Source: an uncultured Bacilli bacterium
Lineage (GTDB): Bacteria; Bacillota_I; Bacilli_A; ML615J-28; CAG-698
Reading direction: 5' to 3'
NCBI GenBank assembly: GCA_947627195.1
Contig: CANQVC010000007.1
Location: forward strand, 1 to 51,026
Length of the DNA stretch: 51,026 nt
Part shown: positions 1-8,133 of the stretch, one piece after another
Position numbering within the stretch: the first letter of the stretch is position 1
Layout of the letters: every line of letters starts with the position of its first letter
Notes under the pieces: model-generated
What the model was told of the DNA's origin: nothing
What the model saw: only the letters and a program-made list of their open reading frames with translations
Database searches by the model: none
Program-made: the position numbers and the translations under genes

Positions 1-73
1 CCATATTTAGGTGTTTTTTTAATGATTTCTGCATAAATTAATTTTTGTAGCACAATAACTGTCAAACTCGGGT
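1..73 (-). mobile_element. Partial insertion sequence (start-side end)
   Basis: Read on the minus strand, this segment begins with acccgagtttgacagttatt (73 down to 54) and continues with a near match to the segment at 50957 for about 28-29 bp with two mismatches. The two are inverted relative to each other, as terminal inverted repeats of one IS type would be. A minus-strand ATG at 34-32 opens a reading frame (MQKSLKKHLNM) that runs off the window and could be the transposase N-terminus, which is too short to classify. The IS outer edge interrupts a lipoprotein gene. The IS family is not recognised. Confidence 0.7.
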
Positions 74-124
74 AATTAATAACACTACGATAAAGCATAT
101 TATCTTTTTAAAAACTGATTTCAT
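62..124 (-). pseudogene. Lipoprotein gene start, cut by IS
   Basis: A minus-strand ATG at 124-122 overlaps the TGA of the upstream lipoprotein gene as ATGA and is preceded by a good ribosome binding site (aaggaggata). It reads MKSVFKKIICFIVVLLI and then enters the IS repeat at position 73, where the frame closes after three more residues. The first eight residues are identical to the intact gene at 121-858 and the rest is a signal-peptide-like hydrophobic stretch. It is the 5' end of a paralogous lipoprotein gene destroyed by the insertion; the remainder should lie on the far side of the IS, outside the window. Confidence 0.8.
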
Positions 125-135
125 ATATCCTCCTT
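101..135. repeat. 35-bp direct repeat, copy 1
   Basis: Positions 101-135 are identical to 835-869. Each copy covers the end of one minus-strand gene (codons for KEDI and stop), the ribosome binding site and the first ten or so codons of the next lipoprotein gene. It marks the junctions of a tandem gene duplication. Confidence 0.9.
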
Positions 136-858
136 TGTCCATTTCGCATATAAAGCAGTCTCTTTATATATATAATTTTCTTCTTCATCATAAATCTTTT
201 TAGGAACTATATCATGATCAAAGTTCCATTCATTAATACATTCTTCTTCTTTATACCATCCACCAAATCTATATCCATCTCTTATTGGCATTGGGGGTTT
301 ATTTATAATTATATCCCCATCAACATCATCAATAAAATATGTTTTACAATAACCATTATCATAATTATAATAATAACTTACATTTGCTATTTTGCCTTCA
401 TGGAATGATATAATATTATTTTCTTCTTGACTATACTCATATGAATAATAAATTCCACGATGATAAGGATAGAAATCGCATACTTCTTTATTATAATAAG
501 GTAAAAATATATTTTTAGCATAAACATTAAAATTACTTCCATAGCAATTTTGCAACACATCAGAATTAAAATAAATATTTATTAAATTAGTTGAATAAAA
601 TTCAATTCTACCAGAAGTAAGTATTCCTCCAGGTCCACCTACACCAACTTTATAACCATTTAGTCTTATAGGAAGAATAATTGTTTCTTTTAACCTTCCT
701 TGTTCACTTAAATTAGTTAGGTAAAGTATATCATCGTTACGCTCAGTAATAAAACTACATTCATAATCACCTATATAATACTTATTACATCCTGACATAA
801 CAAATAATAAAAATAATAATGTTATAAAAGATAATATCTTTTTAAAAACTGATTTCAT
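121..858 (-). CDS. Lipoprotein with InlB-type repeat
   Basis: A 245-residue secreted lipoprotein. A charged start and hydrophobic core lead to the lipobox MSGC with the lipidated Cys at residue 24, so it should be anchored on the outer face of the membrane. The C-terminal ~60 residues (RDGYRFGGWYKEEEC ... ALYAKW) match the InlB B-repeat / Listeria-Bacteroides repeat, a small beta-grasp-like module common in Gram-positive surface proteins. The middle is not recognised. The start overlaps the end of the upstream membrane protein gene by ATGA, so translation is coupled. The gene begins within a 35-bp sequence repeated at its own end, where a second lipoprotein gene starts. The lipoprotein call is firm; the function is unknown. 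Confidence 0.85.
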   Translation of the reverse strand: MKSVFKKILSFITLLFLLFVMSGCNKYYIGDYECSFITERNDDILYLTNLSEQGRLKETIILPIRLNGYKVGVGGPGGILTSGRIEFYSTNLINIYFNSDVLQNCYGSNFNVYAKNIFLPYYNKEVCDFYPYHRGIYYSYEYSQEENNIISFHEGKIANVSYYYNYDNGYCKTYFIDDVDGDIIINKPPMPIRDGYRFGGWYKEEECINEWNFDHDIVPKKIYDEEENYIYKETALYAKWTKEDI

Positions 859-869
859 ATATCCTCCTT
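835..869. repeat. 35-bp direct repeat, copy 2
   Basis: Identical to 101-135. Here it covers the KEDI-stop end of the 143-residue membrane protein gene and the ribosome binding site and start of the intact lipoprotein gene. Confidence 0.9.
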
Positions 870-1286
870 ATCATTTCTATTTTTAATTAATATAATAACA
901 AATGGAAAAGTTACACCAATAATGCTGCCAATAACAATATAAACATAATCTAGAAAATTAATATCTGTGAAAAAGGACATGATTCCTAATGATAAAACGC
1001 CAATAACAATACTTGTTAATAATGGATAAATATAAACATACAATTTTTTAGAAAAGAAATTAGTATATAACATAAATAAAAACACCGATAGAAAACAATA
1101 TACAATAATTAATAATGTAATATGAACAATATTATATAAAATATTAACATCACTATTACGAAAAATATTTTCTAATAAAATTGTAAATCCACTAACAATA
1201 GAAAAACGAAAAGTTGTGCTAAAACTTAAGACAAATATTAATAAAATATAAAGTGTACAAATAAAATAAATAAATTTATTTCTCAT
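855..1286 (-). CDS. Small polytopic membrane protein
   Basis: A 143-residue, very hydrophobic protein with about four predicted membrane segments (roughly residues 5-25, 48-75, 82-105 and 112-133) and a charged, probably cytoplasmic, C-terminal tail ending KNRNDKEDI. No family is recognised; a distant VanZ-like look around the Asn/His of the second segment is too weak to use. It overlaps the zinc-ribbon membrane protein gene upstream by 11 bases and the lipoprotein gene downstream by ATGA, so the three form one translationally coupled minus-strand operon. Confidence 0.7.
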   Translation of the reverse strand: MRNKFIYFICTLYILLIFVLSFSTTFRFSIVSGFTILLENIFRNSDVNILYNIVHITLLIIVYCFLSVFLFMLYTNFFSKKLYVYIYPLLTSIVIGVLSLGIMSFFTDINFLDYVYIVIGSIIGVTFPFVIILIKNRNDKEDI

Positions 1287-2061
1287 GTTTCTTACCTACC
1301 ATAACATATATAAAATATATAATTAATTCTAATAATATAAATATAAAGCCACTAATTAAAGTTCCTTTAACTTGCCAATTCATTAACATACAAATAAATA
1401 CTTGAATAATATTAGGAACACTCATAAAAATGGCAATTTGCGCAGGTATTTTCTTGTATTCAACAACACTTGCATCAAATAAGTACCATATACTCATACT
1501 AAAGAATAAAGAAAATAATGTATTACCAATACCATTAACAAAATATCCAACAAATAAATATTCCTTTTCTAAGAAATAGAAAAATATTTCCATACTTGTG
1601 AAATACATTAGTAATGCTGTAAAAAGGCAAACACCAAATTTAACTTTATCTCTTTTATAAAACAAACGATAGCTATCCATAAATTGATGCGAAATCCAAC
1701 ATTTCTCTTCTTGAGTTAAACTTAATGCTATTTCTTGTACTTCTTCATTCGTAAAAACTTCATTTAAATGATTAATTCTTGGTAAAATAGCTCTTTTATT
1801 ATGATATTCTATTATCATATAACCAATAGTATTACAATTTAAACAAACATGTTGATGGATATTTTTCTTACATTTATAACAATAATAACCTAATTTAACT
1901 TCTCTATTATCATTTATAATAAAATTATTAGGTAAATTGGGATTTTCATCAAATTGTCTTTCTTTTATTTTATTCATTTGTGAATCACATATTGGACATT
2001 TTTTATATTTTCCATTCATTTTAAATCCACAAATTGGACATATGCTTATTAAATCTTTCAT
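1276..2061 (-). CDS. Double zinc-ribbon membrane protein
   Basis: A 261-residue protein. Two zinc-binding modules can be seen: C8-x2-C11 with C22-x2-C25, and C61-x2-C64 with C73-x2-C76. These are followed by a soluble linker and four hydrophobic segments at about 142-163, 170-195, 208-228 and 234-255. This arrangement (N-terminal cytoplasmic zinc ribbon, C-terminal membrane domain) recurs in three other genes of the window. No enzymatic motif is visible. First gene of the minus-strand operon with the 143-residue protein and the lipoprotein. Function unknown. Confidence 0.7.
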   Translation of the reverse strand: MKDLISICPICGFKMNGKYKKCPICDSQMNKIKERQFDENPNLPNNFIINDNREVKLGYYCYKCKKNIHQHVCLNCNTIGYMIIEYHNKRAILPRINHLNEVFTNEEVQEIALSLTQEEKCWISHQFMDSYRLFYKRDKVKFGVCLFTALLMYFTSMEIFFYFLEKEYLFVGYFVNGIGNTLFSLFFSMSIWYLFDASVVEYKKIPAQIAIFMSVPNIIQVFICMLMNWQVKGTLISGFIFILLELIIYFIYVMVGKKHEK

Positions 2062-2164
2062 ATAAAGTCCTCCAAATATTGAAATATTTTATTTCTTATT
2101 AATTACTTTAATTATACATTTTTTTTCTTCTTTTTTCAACGAATATCAAACAATGAAATATAAA

Positions 2165-2193
2165 AAATCACAAAAGTATGAACCTCTGTGATC
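2165..2193 (-). terminator. Rho-independent terminator
   Basis: ATCACA and TGTGAT arms flank a 14-base loop. On the minus strand the hairpin is followed by six T, placing it as the terminator of the zinc-ribbon/GNAT gene. Confidence 0.6.
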
Positions 2194-2260
2194 ATTTTAT
2201 TTATAATTTTGTCATGTTTTGGTAATTAATCTTCTTATAAAGAGTATTATAATTCTAAAA

Positions 2261-3385
2261 TTATTTATCATTTGTTAATAAATAACGAATGATTTTCTTC
2301 TTTTCTCCATGAATAATTAGTTCAGAATCTCTTTTTTCATCTCTTACAAAACCACATTTTATAAGAACATGTCCTGATGCTTTATTTTCATCAACATGAC
2401 CTGCATAAATTACCTTTTTACCTATTGAAAATAAATAAGAAACATAAGATTTTAAAGCTTCTTGCATATAACCTTTATGCCAATAAGCTTCACCTATAGC
2501 ATAAACTATTTGACATGTATATAAACTATAGTCATATTGGGATAATCCAATATATCCAATGACTGTTTTTGTCTCTTTTTCTTCGATTGCTAATGTGAAA
2601 TATTGTTCCATTTTGTATCCATGTAAAATGTTATGCAATTTTATCTTTGCTTCATCGATATTTTTAAAGTTTTCCCACATTAAATACCTAGTTACATTGG
2701 GATTTTTACCAAATGTATAATAATCTATTAAATCTTTCTTCATAAAAGGGCGAATAATAAGCCTATTTGTATTAATAATTAATGATTTGTGATCATTTTT
2801 TTTAATGTTTTCTTCAATTATATCTAACATCTTATTATAGTCATTAAAACTAAGCCTTTTATAGATTACATTGCCTCTAAATTTTGTGAGTAAAATTTTT
2901 TGTTTTTTTATTACCACTAAAAAGAAAAAAATAATACTGAAAATCAAGAACAAACTTCCAATGAAATAAATGTAAAGACTCAAAGGGCTACTTTTAGGGG
3001 TGAAGCCGAAATTTGCGCTAGATTGAAAAAAGGTGGGAAGACTAAAACTTATTAATGAAATTATAAAAAATAGAATGCAGGGCAAAATATTGCCCAAAAA
3101 CGTGTATTTTTGAATGTTCTTTAAAAGAAGGTGTTTAATTTGCTCTAAACTAAAAGAAAATGAGGGATCTGATAGTTTAATTTGTGTTGAATCAAAATTA
3201 GAAAAAGAACTTGTTTTAGAATACCATTCTTTTTTTGAATATTTTTTTTCATGGTAAAATATGTTAAAAAAAGTTTCAAAATAAAATTCATCTTTTCCAC
3301 ATTTTTCACAACATTTATTTTCGCTTTTTGCATGTAATTTATTACATGAACTTATATGAAAGCATGATAAACAAATTTTCTTCAT
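2261..3385 (-). CDS. Zinc-ribbon, membrane, GNAT acetyltransferase fusion
   Basis: A 374-residue protein with an unusual domain order. Residues 5-29 hold a Cys-rich ribbon (C5, C8, C14, C25, C26, C29). Two hydrophobic segments follow at about 95-120 and 137-160. Residues ~200-370 form a RimJ/RimL-type GNAT domain: a beta strand with NTNRLIIRPF, then IGYIGL, an acetyl-CoA loop region GEAYWHKGYMQEAL and the closing KCGFVRDE. RimL-like GNATs use acetyl-CoA to acetylate amino groups, often protein N-termini; the substrate here is unknown. The GNAT domain would be tethered to the inner face of the membrane. It has its own terminator downstream and appears to be a separate transcription unit. Confidence 0.75.
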   Translation of the reverse strand: MKKICLSCFHISSCNKLHAKSENKCCEKCGKDEFYFETFFNIFYHEKKYSKKEWYSKTSSFSNFDSTQIKLSDPSFSFSLEQIKHLLLKNIQKYTFLGNILPCILFFIISLISFSLPTFFQSSANFGFTPKSSPLSLYIYFIGSLFLIFSIIFFFLVVIKKQKILLTKFRGNVIYKRLSFNDYNKMLDIIEENIKKNDHKSLIINTNRLIIRPFMKKDLIDYYTFGKNPNVTRYLMWENFKNIDEAKIKLHNILHGYKMEQYFTLAIEEKETKTVIGYIGLSQYDYSLYTCQIVYAIGEAYWHKGYMQEALKSYVSYLFSIGKKVIYAGHVDENKASGHVLIKCGFVRDEKRDSELIIHGEKKKIIRYLLTNDK

Positions 3386-3417
3386 ATTTTTCTTCCCTTT
3401 TTATTAAAAATAACATG

Positions 3418-3705
3418 TTAAGATAAGCGTTTATAAGCATAAATATAGATTAAAAACCAAATTCCTAAAATAATAACCAAAATTTTCAATGAAGAAGCAC
3501 TTGGAAATAGTATACAGCCTAACAAAAGTATAATATATACAGCTAATAATATAACTTCTAAGACTATAAATCGTTGTTTACGAATTCCTTTCAAAATAAA
3601 AATAGTTAATCCAACTAAAACAGCTGTAATCCATAAGACAATATCTGAAAATATCCAATATAATATAAATGATAAGAGTAAGGAAATGAACCAAATTAAC
3701 ATCAT
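3418..3705 (-). CDS. Small membrane protein
   Basis: A 95-residue hydrophobic protein with three to four membrane segments and a short basic loop (KGIRKQR) in the middle. It ends AYKRLS, a basic tail likely on the cytoplasmic side. No recognised family. It lies between two larger membrane protein genes on the same strand, 32 bases upstream of the GNAT fusion gene start, and is probably co-transcribed with it. Confidence 0.6.
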   Translation of the reverse strand: MMLIWFISLLLSFILYWIFSDIVLWITAVLVGLTIFILKGIRKQRFIVLEVILLAVYIILLLGCILFPSASSLKILVIILGIWFLIYIYAYKRLS

Positions 3706-3755
3706 TTTTAAATCACCCTTACAATTTATGATGATTTTATATAAATTATGATTAA

Positions 3756-4364
3756 TTAATCATTATTTTTTTCGATATTATTATTCCATTCTTCATAATA
3801 TTCAATAAATTCTTGTCTTGTTGCATGGTTGTGATATTTTTTTTGTATAGCTTCTAAATGTAAATTATACAATTCATACCATCGAATCTTTCTTTTTTCT
3901 AAATCTTTAAGCGAAATAAGTTCATAAAAGTGTTCGTTTGCGCAAATGATAAATAAAATTAAGTTAGATGTTTTATTCATTTCGGTTACTAATGAATTTC
4001 TAATAGAATTTATTTCATCATCAAAAGGTTTCTTTTGTATTAATAAAGTTTTACGATGACGAATTAAAATAATTCGATAAATACAACTAGCTATATACAT
4101 CAAAATACCTATTATAACAGCTATCCAAGTATATTTTGCCATAGATAAAGAATATAATATAGTATATATTATACATATAACAACCACAGAAACTGTTAAT
4201 ACAATTAAAAATAAATATTTAAAACGATTTAATTTTTGATCAATTTCTAAAATTTTATTATCTTCATCGGTAAATAATGCATTTGTATCACTTTGATATT
4301 TTTCTTGTAAGACATTTATTTTTGCTCTTAATTGTTTATATTGTTGCAAATATCTGTTTGTCAT
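3756..4364 (-). CDS. Membrane protein with flanking coiled coils
   Basis: A 202-residue protein. Residues 1-45 are charged and heptad-like. Two closely spaced hydrophobic segments at about 48-70 and 78-100 form a hairpin. The remaining ~100 residues are charged and helical, likely cytoplasmic, and rich in Tyr/Glu near the end. Its start overlaps the stop of the upstream zinc-ribbon gene by one base (TAATG), so the two are coupled and may act together. Function not recognised. Confidence 0.6.
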   Translation of the reverse strand: MTNRYLQQYKQLRAKINVLQEKYQSDTNALFTDEDNKILEIDQKLNRFKYLFLIVLTVSVVVICIIYTILYSLSMAKYTWIAVIIGILMYIASCIYRIILIRHRKTLLIQKKPFDDEINSIRNSLVTEMNKTSNLILFIICANEHFYELISLKDLEKRKIRWYELYNLHLEAIQKKYHNHATRQEFIEYYEEWNNNIEKNND

Positions 4365-5218
4365 TATATTTCTGCCCTTTCTAATATGTGTTTTAGTAAA
4401 TCATATGGGGAAGTACAAATAGAAAGAAAATGATCCCATAAATCAATCAAACCACTTCTTTCATGAAATGAAAATGTACAAAAATATGTTATAAAATAAA
4501 AAGAAATTATAAATAAAATAATAATAAATATTATATTTTTTCTTTTTAAAATTACCATTGATAAAGAAATTGATAAAAATATACAAGGAATAATTAAAAT
4601 TAAAATGATAGATTCATATAATATATAACTTGGTAAAGAAAAACGAACAAGTAAAAATAATAATAAACCCATTAATATACTATAAAATGTTTCAATCAAA
4701 CCATTAGATGATTTTTTTATAGTTTCTTTTTCGTTTGGAATACTAATTTCATCAAGTAAAATATTATATAATTCATTTTCTTGATCTTTTTCACTCAAAT
4801 TATTATTTGCATAAAAAGAAATATATTCTTCGTTATTAGTTATTTGCTTTAAGAAATTAAAACTGATATCTGAATATAATTCATCTTTATGTTCAATCAT
4901 ATGCCACATTATTTCATTTTTGTCTTCTTGACTTATATCTTGTGTTAAATTATTAAAAAATGAATTCATAATTTCTATATCATTATCTTTTTTAAATTTT
5001 GCATAAGATACATAATATTGATAAATAAATTCTTTTTTACTTAGATTTGTAAAAAATGAAATTACTTTATCATATTCGTGATTTATTAAATATATTAAAC
5101 ATTCTTGCTTTTCTTTTGATAATACATTATTAGAAAATGTCTTATGACAAAATGGGCAAACATTAGTTTCTTGTTCTAATTCTTTATGACAAATTGGGCA
5201 ATGATATTTTTCTAACAT
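4364..5218 (-). CDS. Zinc-ribbon membrane protein
   Basis: A 284-residue protein with a four-Cys ribbon at the N-terminus (C7, C10, C21, C24, in CPICHKELEQ and CPFCHKTF). A ~140-residue acidic helical region follows, and then three hydrophobic segments between about 170 and 245. Same architecture as the gene at 1276-2061. It is the first gene of a minus-strand pair with the 202-residue protein. The ribbon probably binds Zn; role unknown. Confidence 0.65.
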   Translation of the reverse strand: MLEKYHCPICHKELEQETNVCPFCHKTFSNNVLSKEKQECLIYLINHEYDKVISFFTNLSKKEFIYQYYVSYAKFKKDNDIEIMNSFFNNLTQDISQEDKNEIMWHMIEHKDELYSDISFNFLKQITNNEEYISFYANNNLSEKDQENELYNILLDEISIPNEKETIKKSSNGLIETFYSILMGLLLFLLVRFSLPSYILYESIILILIIPCIFLSISLSMVILKRKNIIFIIILFIISFYFITYFCTFSFHERSGLIDLWDHFLSICTSPYDLLKHILERAEI

Positions 5219-5308
5219 ATAATCACTTCCTTATTAATTTTATATAATTAATTATAGTACAAATAATAATCGTTGTCAAATAAATATTGTTTCACATTTA
5301 ATCTAAAA

Positions 5309-5337
5309 AAAAGGTAATATCTAAGATACTACCTTTT
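5309..5337 (-). terminator. Terminator after fba
   Basis: On the minus strand AAAAGGTAGTATC and GATATTACCTTTT pair across a three-base loop, with a T run following. It lies just past the fba stop codon. Confidence 0.8.
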
Positions 5338-5356
5338 AATAATCAAACTTAACAAA

Positions 5357-6211
5357 TTATTCAGCTTTACCTACAGAACCAAATACACCCATTTTTTCTT
5401 TAACAGCTTGGGCAATTGCTTTAGTAGCTGGACCAATAAATTTACGAGGATCGTAAACAGTTGGATTTTCCGCAAGTACTTTTTGAATTTCTTTGTGGAA
5501 AGCAATTTGACATTCTGTGTTAACATTTATTTTACATGTTCCACAAGAAATAGCTTTTTTAATCATATCATCAGGAATTCCAGTTCCACCATGAAGAACA
5601 AGTGGTTTATTAGTAGCATTTTTAATATCTTCCATTTCAACGAATCCTAATTTTGGTTCACCTTTATAAGGACCATGTACAGATCCTAAAGCTGGTGCTA
5701 AACAATCAACTTCAGCTTTATTAACTAATTTAACACATTCATTTTTATCAGCATATTTAATTCCACCAATTACACCATCTTCTTGACCACCTACAGTACC
5801 AACTTCAGCTTCAACACTTACCCCTCTATCATGAGCATATTTCACAACTTCTTTAGTCATTGCAATATTTTCATCAATTGGATGATGTGATCCATCAATC
5901 ATAACAGATGTAAATCCAGCATCAATTGCTTTCTTACAATTTTCAAAAGTTGATCCATGATCTAGATGAATAGCAACTGGAACAGTAATCTTTAAATCTT
6001 CTAACATTCCTTTAACCATTCCTGCAACAGTTTTAAATCCACCCATATATTTTGCGGCACCTTCACTAACACCAAGAATAACTGGTGATTTCATTTCTTC
6101 TGCTGTTTGTAAAATTGTTTTAGTCCATTCTAAGTTGTTAATATTGAATTGACCTACAGCATACTTTCCTTCTTTTGCTTTGTTAAGCATTTCAACCATG
6201 TTTACTAACAT
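5357..6211 (-). CDS. fba: Fructose-bisphosphate aldolase, class II
   Basis: A 284-residue class II (zinc-dependent) aldolase that cleaves fructose 1,6-bisphosphate into glyceraldehyde 3-phosphate and dihydroxyacetone phosphate in glycolysis. The HLDHGS motif gives the catalytic D84 and zinc ligand H85. The metal/phosphate-loop regions are seen in [25 protein letters not shown] and INVNTECQ. Length is that of the Bacillus FbaA type. The start has a strong ribosome binding site (aggagg) eight bases upstream. A terminator follows. It sits downstream of a small membrane protein and a DegV gene on the same strand. A related tagatose-bisphosphate aldolase is possible but less likely. Confidence 0.93.
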   Translation of the reverse strand: MLVNMVEMLNKAKEGKYAVGQFNINNLEWTKTILQTAEEMKSPVILGVSEGAAKYMGGFKTVAGMVKGMLEDLKITVPVAIHLDHGSTFENCKKAIDAGFTSVMIDGSHHPIDENIAMTKEVVKYAHDRGVSVEAEVGTVGGQEDGVIGGIKYADKNECVKLVNKAEVDCLAPALGSVHGPYKGEPKLGFVEMEDIKNATNKPLVLHGGTGIPDDMIKKAISCGTCKINVNTECQIAFHKEIQKVLAENPTVYDPRKFIGPATKAIAQAVKEKMGVFGSVGKAE

Positions 6212-6225
6212 TTTAAAAATCCTCC

Positions 6226-6519
6226 TTATTTTTTGTTTTTGTTTGATTTGTATTGAGCAAGTAATTCTTCTTCACTCTTCTTTGGATTATTGGCATTCTT
6301 TTTTTCTAATACTGATGCTAATACAATAATTCCAATTAACATTGCTAGAGCAATTGCTAGCATAACAATACCAACAGTTGTAACAGTGCTAATCCATGCA
6401 GGAGAAACATCTCTCATCAAAGATTCAACAAGTTTAATAATTAAACATATTAATCCAACTCCTGCAATAATAGCAGTGGCAATGTACAAAGCTTTAAATA
6501 ATTTTTTTTCATTTCTCAT
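6226..6519 (-). CDS. Small two-segment membrane protein
   Basis: A 97-residue protein with hydrophobic segments at about 9-30 and 43-70. A charged cytoplasmic tail follows ([15 protein letters not shown]). It lies between DegV and fba genes with 14- and 21-base gaps and good ribosome binding sites, so it is probably co-transcribed with them. No known family recognised. Confidence 0.65.
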   Translation of the reverse strand: MRNEKKLFKALYIATAIIAGVGLICLIIKLVESLMRDVSPAWISTVTTVGIVMLAIALAMLIGIIVLASVLEKKNANNPKKSEEELLAQYKSNKNKK

Positions 6520-6540
6520 TATTTTGTCCTCCTAAACATT

Positions 6541-7410
6541 TTATCTTTGTAAAATGTAATAACCAATTCCTAAAATTCCACATCCTATATGAGCACCTAC
6601 AGCAGGTGTCACCATATGTATTTCAATTTCTTCAATATTATTTAATGTATTTTCTAAATAAGTTTTGATTTCTTTAGCATCATTTTCTCGGCAAGTATGC
6701 AAGACAAACATTTTTACTTTTTTAGCATCTTTAATTTCATTTGTAACTAACTCTATGCATCTTTCAACAGCTTTTTTATGAATTCTTACTTTTTCAAAAA
6801 CGACAATTTTTCCATCTTTAGTCATTTTAAGAACAGGTTTAATCTTTAACATACTACCAAAGAAACCTTTAGCTCCACTTAAACGACCATTTTTCACAAG
6901 AAATCTTAAATCATCAACAACAAAATAAGCATTTGAATTATTAATAAGATAATTTGAATAATCTAAAATTTCTTTGACTGACTTACCTTCATTTGCCATT
7001 TGTTTGGCAACAACCGCAAGATATCCTTGCATATATGTTGCTGTTTTAGTATCAAAAACATAAATATTAATTTTATCACTATATTCTTTTGATAAATTAT
7101 CTACCATTTCACCAATAGAAGATAAATTAAAAGAAATGGCATACATAATAACATCAGTATAGTTTTCATCAATTAATCTTTCAATCAACTGCATTGTGTC
7201 ACCAATGGAAGGAGCTGATGTTGAAGGAATAATTCCTTTCACAATATTTTCTTTAACTTTTTCATAAAATTCATCTGCTTTAATGTCTATACCATCAATA
7301 TAATGTTCATCACCAAAGTGAATCATTGAACGCAAAGTTGGAATTTGATAATCTTTCCCAATGTAATCTAATCCAGCATTTACATCGGAAATAATTGCAA
7401 TCTTTCCCAT
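6541..7410 (-). CDS. DegV family fatty-acid-binding protein
   Basis: A 289-residue DegV/FakB-type protein. Members bind a fatty acid in a deep pocket, and FakB members present it to the kinase FakA for phosphorylation and phospholipid synthesis. Family marks: the N-terminal IAIISDVNAGL strand, the STSAPS loop (usual TSQPS) that contacts the lipid carboxylate, the FVVDDLRFLVKNGRLS motif and the C-terminal GAHIGCGILGIGY. No DAK kinase partner is present in the window. The N-terminal DSxxDL consensus is altered to DVNAGL, so ligand preference may differ. Confidence 0.88.
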   Translation of the reverse strand: MGKIAIISDVNAGLDYIGKDYQIPTLRSMIHFGDEHYIDGIDIKADEFYEKVKENIVKGIIPSTSAPSIGDTMQLIERLIDENYTDVIMYAISFNLSSIGEMVDNLSKEYSDKINIYVFDTKTATYMQGYLAVVAKQMANEGKSVKEILDYSNYLINNSNAYFVVDDLRFLVKNGRLSGAKGFFGSMLKIKPVLKMTKDGKIVVFEKVRIHKKAVERCIELVTNEIKDAKKVKMFVLHTCRENDAKEIKTYLENTLNNIEEIEIHMVTPAVGAHIGCGILGIGYYILQR

Positions 7411-7502
7411 ATAAATCTCCTTTACATTGTTACATTATATCATATTTTACCAATATCTTCAAGACAATTAATAAAAATTGTTGATAGATAATTAAAACAA
7501 AA

Positions 7503-7537
7503 AAGAACTGCCTATGCAATATACATAAGCAATTCTA
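7503..7537 (-). terminator. Terminator at spoVT end
   Basis: On the minus strand AGAATTGCTTATG pairs with CATAGGCAGTTCT, followed by TTTTTT. The stem's 5' arm includes bases of the spoVT stop codon. Confidence 0.8.
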
Positions 7538-8080
7538 TGATTCAAGGTATTTTGAGATAAAGGAAGATGAAGATTCAATTAATACCTTTTCAATCTCATC
7601 AATTTTATCACTTAAAATAATAACTGAGCCAACAACATCACCATAAATAGTAATAGGTTTTAGTAAAGCACATGATTTAACTGTAAAGTTTTCAGTTATT
7701 TCTAAATGTTCATCACGGGAAAAGGATTGTAACATTTTTCTTTGTATTTTTTCATCTAATCTTATATCTATTTTTTTACCAATGATATCTTTACGAAATC
7801 CACCAGCTGCTGCTATTATTTTTTCTGTATCTGTGATAATAATTTCTTTTTTTGTGGAAGAAAAAATTGCATCCGCATATTGGGTAATAAAATTTTCAAT
7901 AGATTCCACTTGTGAATATTTTCTAAGGGTTATTCCATCACTTCCTTCAGAATATATTTCTAAGGAATCACCTTCACGAATACGTAAACTACGCCTAATT
8001 TCTTTAGGTATAACAATTCTTCCTAAATCATCAATACGTCTTACGACACCTGTAGCTTTCAAGTTATTCACCTCGCTCAT
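7535..8080 (-). CDS. spoVT: Stage V sporulation regulator SpoVT
   Basis: A 181-residue transcription regulator of late sporulation genes in the forespore. Residues 6-50 are the AbrB/SpoVT swapped-hairpin DNA-binding domain (ATGVVRRIDDLGRIVIPKEI). The C-terminal ~125 residues form the GAF-like domain typical of SpoVT, which separates it from the shorter AbrB/Abh. It lies downstream of mfd on the same strand as in Bacillus. A terminator overlaps its end. Its presence, with cwlJ, gerQ and a bofA-like gene, argues for endospore formation. Confidence 0.92.
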   Translation of the reverse strand: MSEVNNLKATGVVRRIDDLGRIVIPKEIRRSLRIREGDSLEIYSEGSDGITLRKYSQVESIENFITQYADAIFSSTKKEIIITDTEKIIAAAGGFRKDIIGKKIDIRLDEKIQRKMLQSFSRDEHLEITENFTVKSCALLKPITIYGDVVGSVIILSDKIDEIEKVLIESSSSFISKYLES

Positions 8081-8133
8081 TATTATTATTGGTAAATTCT
8101 TTCAAAATTATACAAGAATTTATATAATAATGA

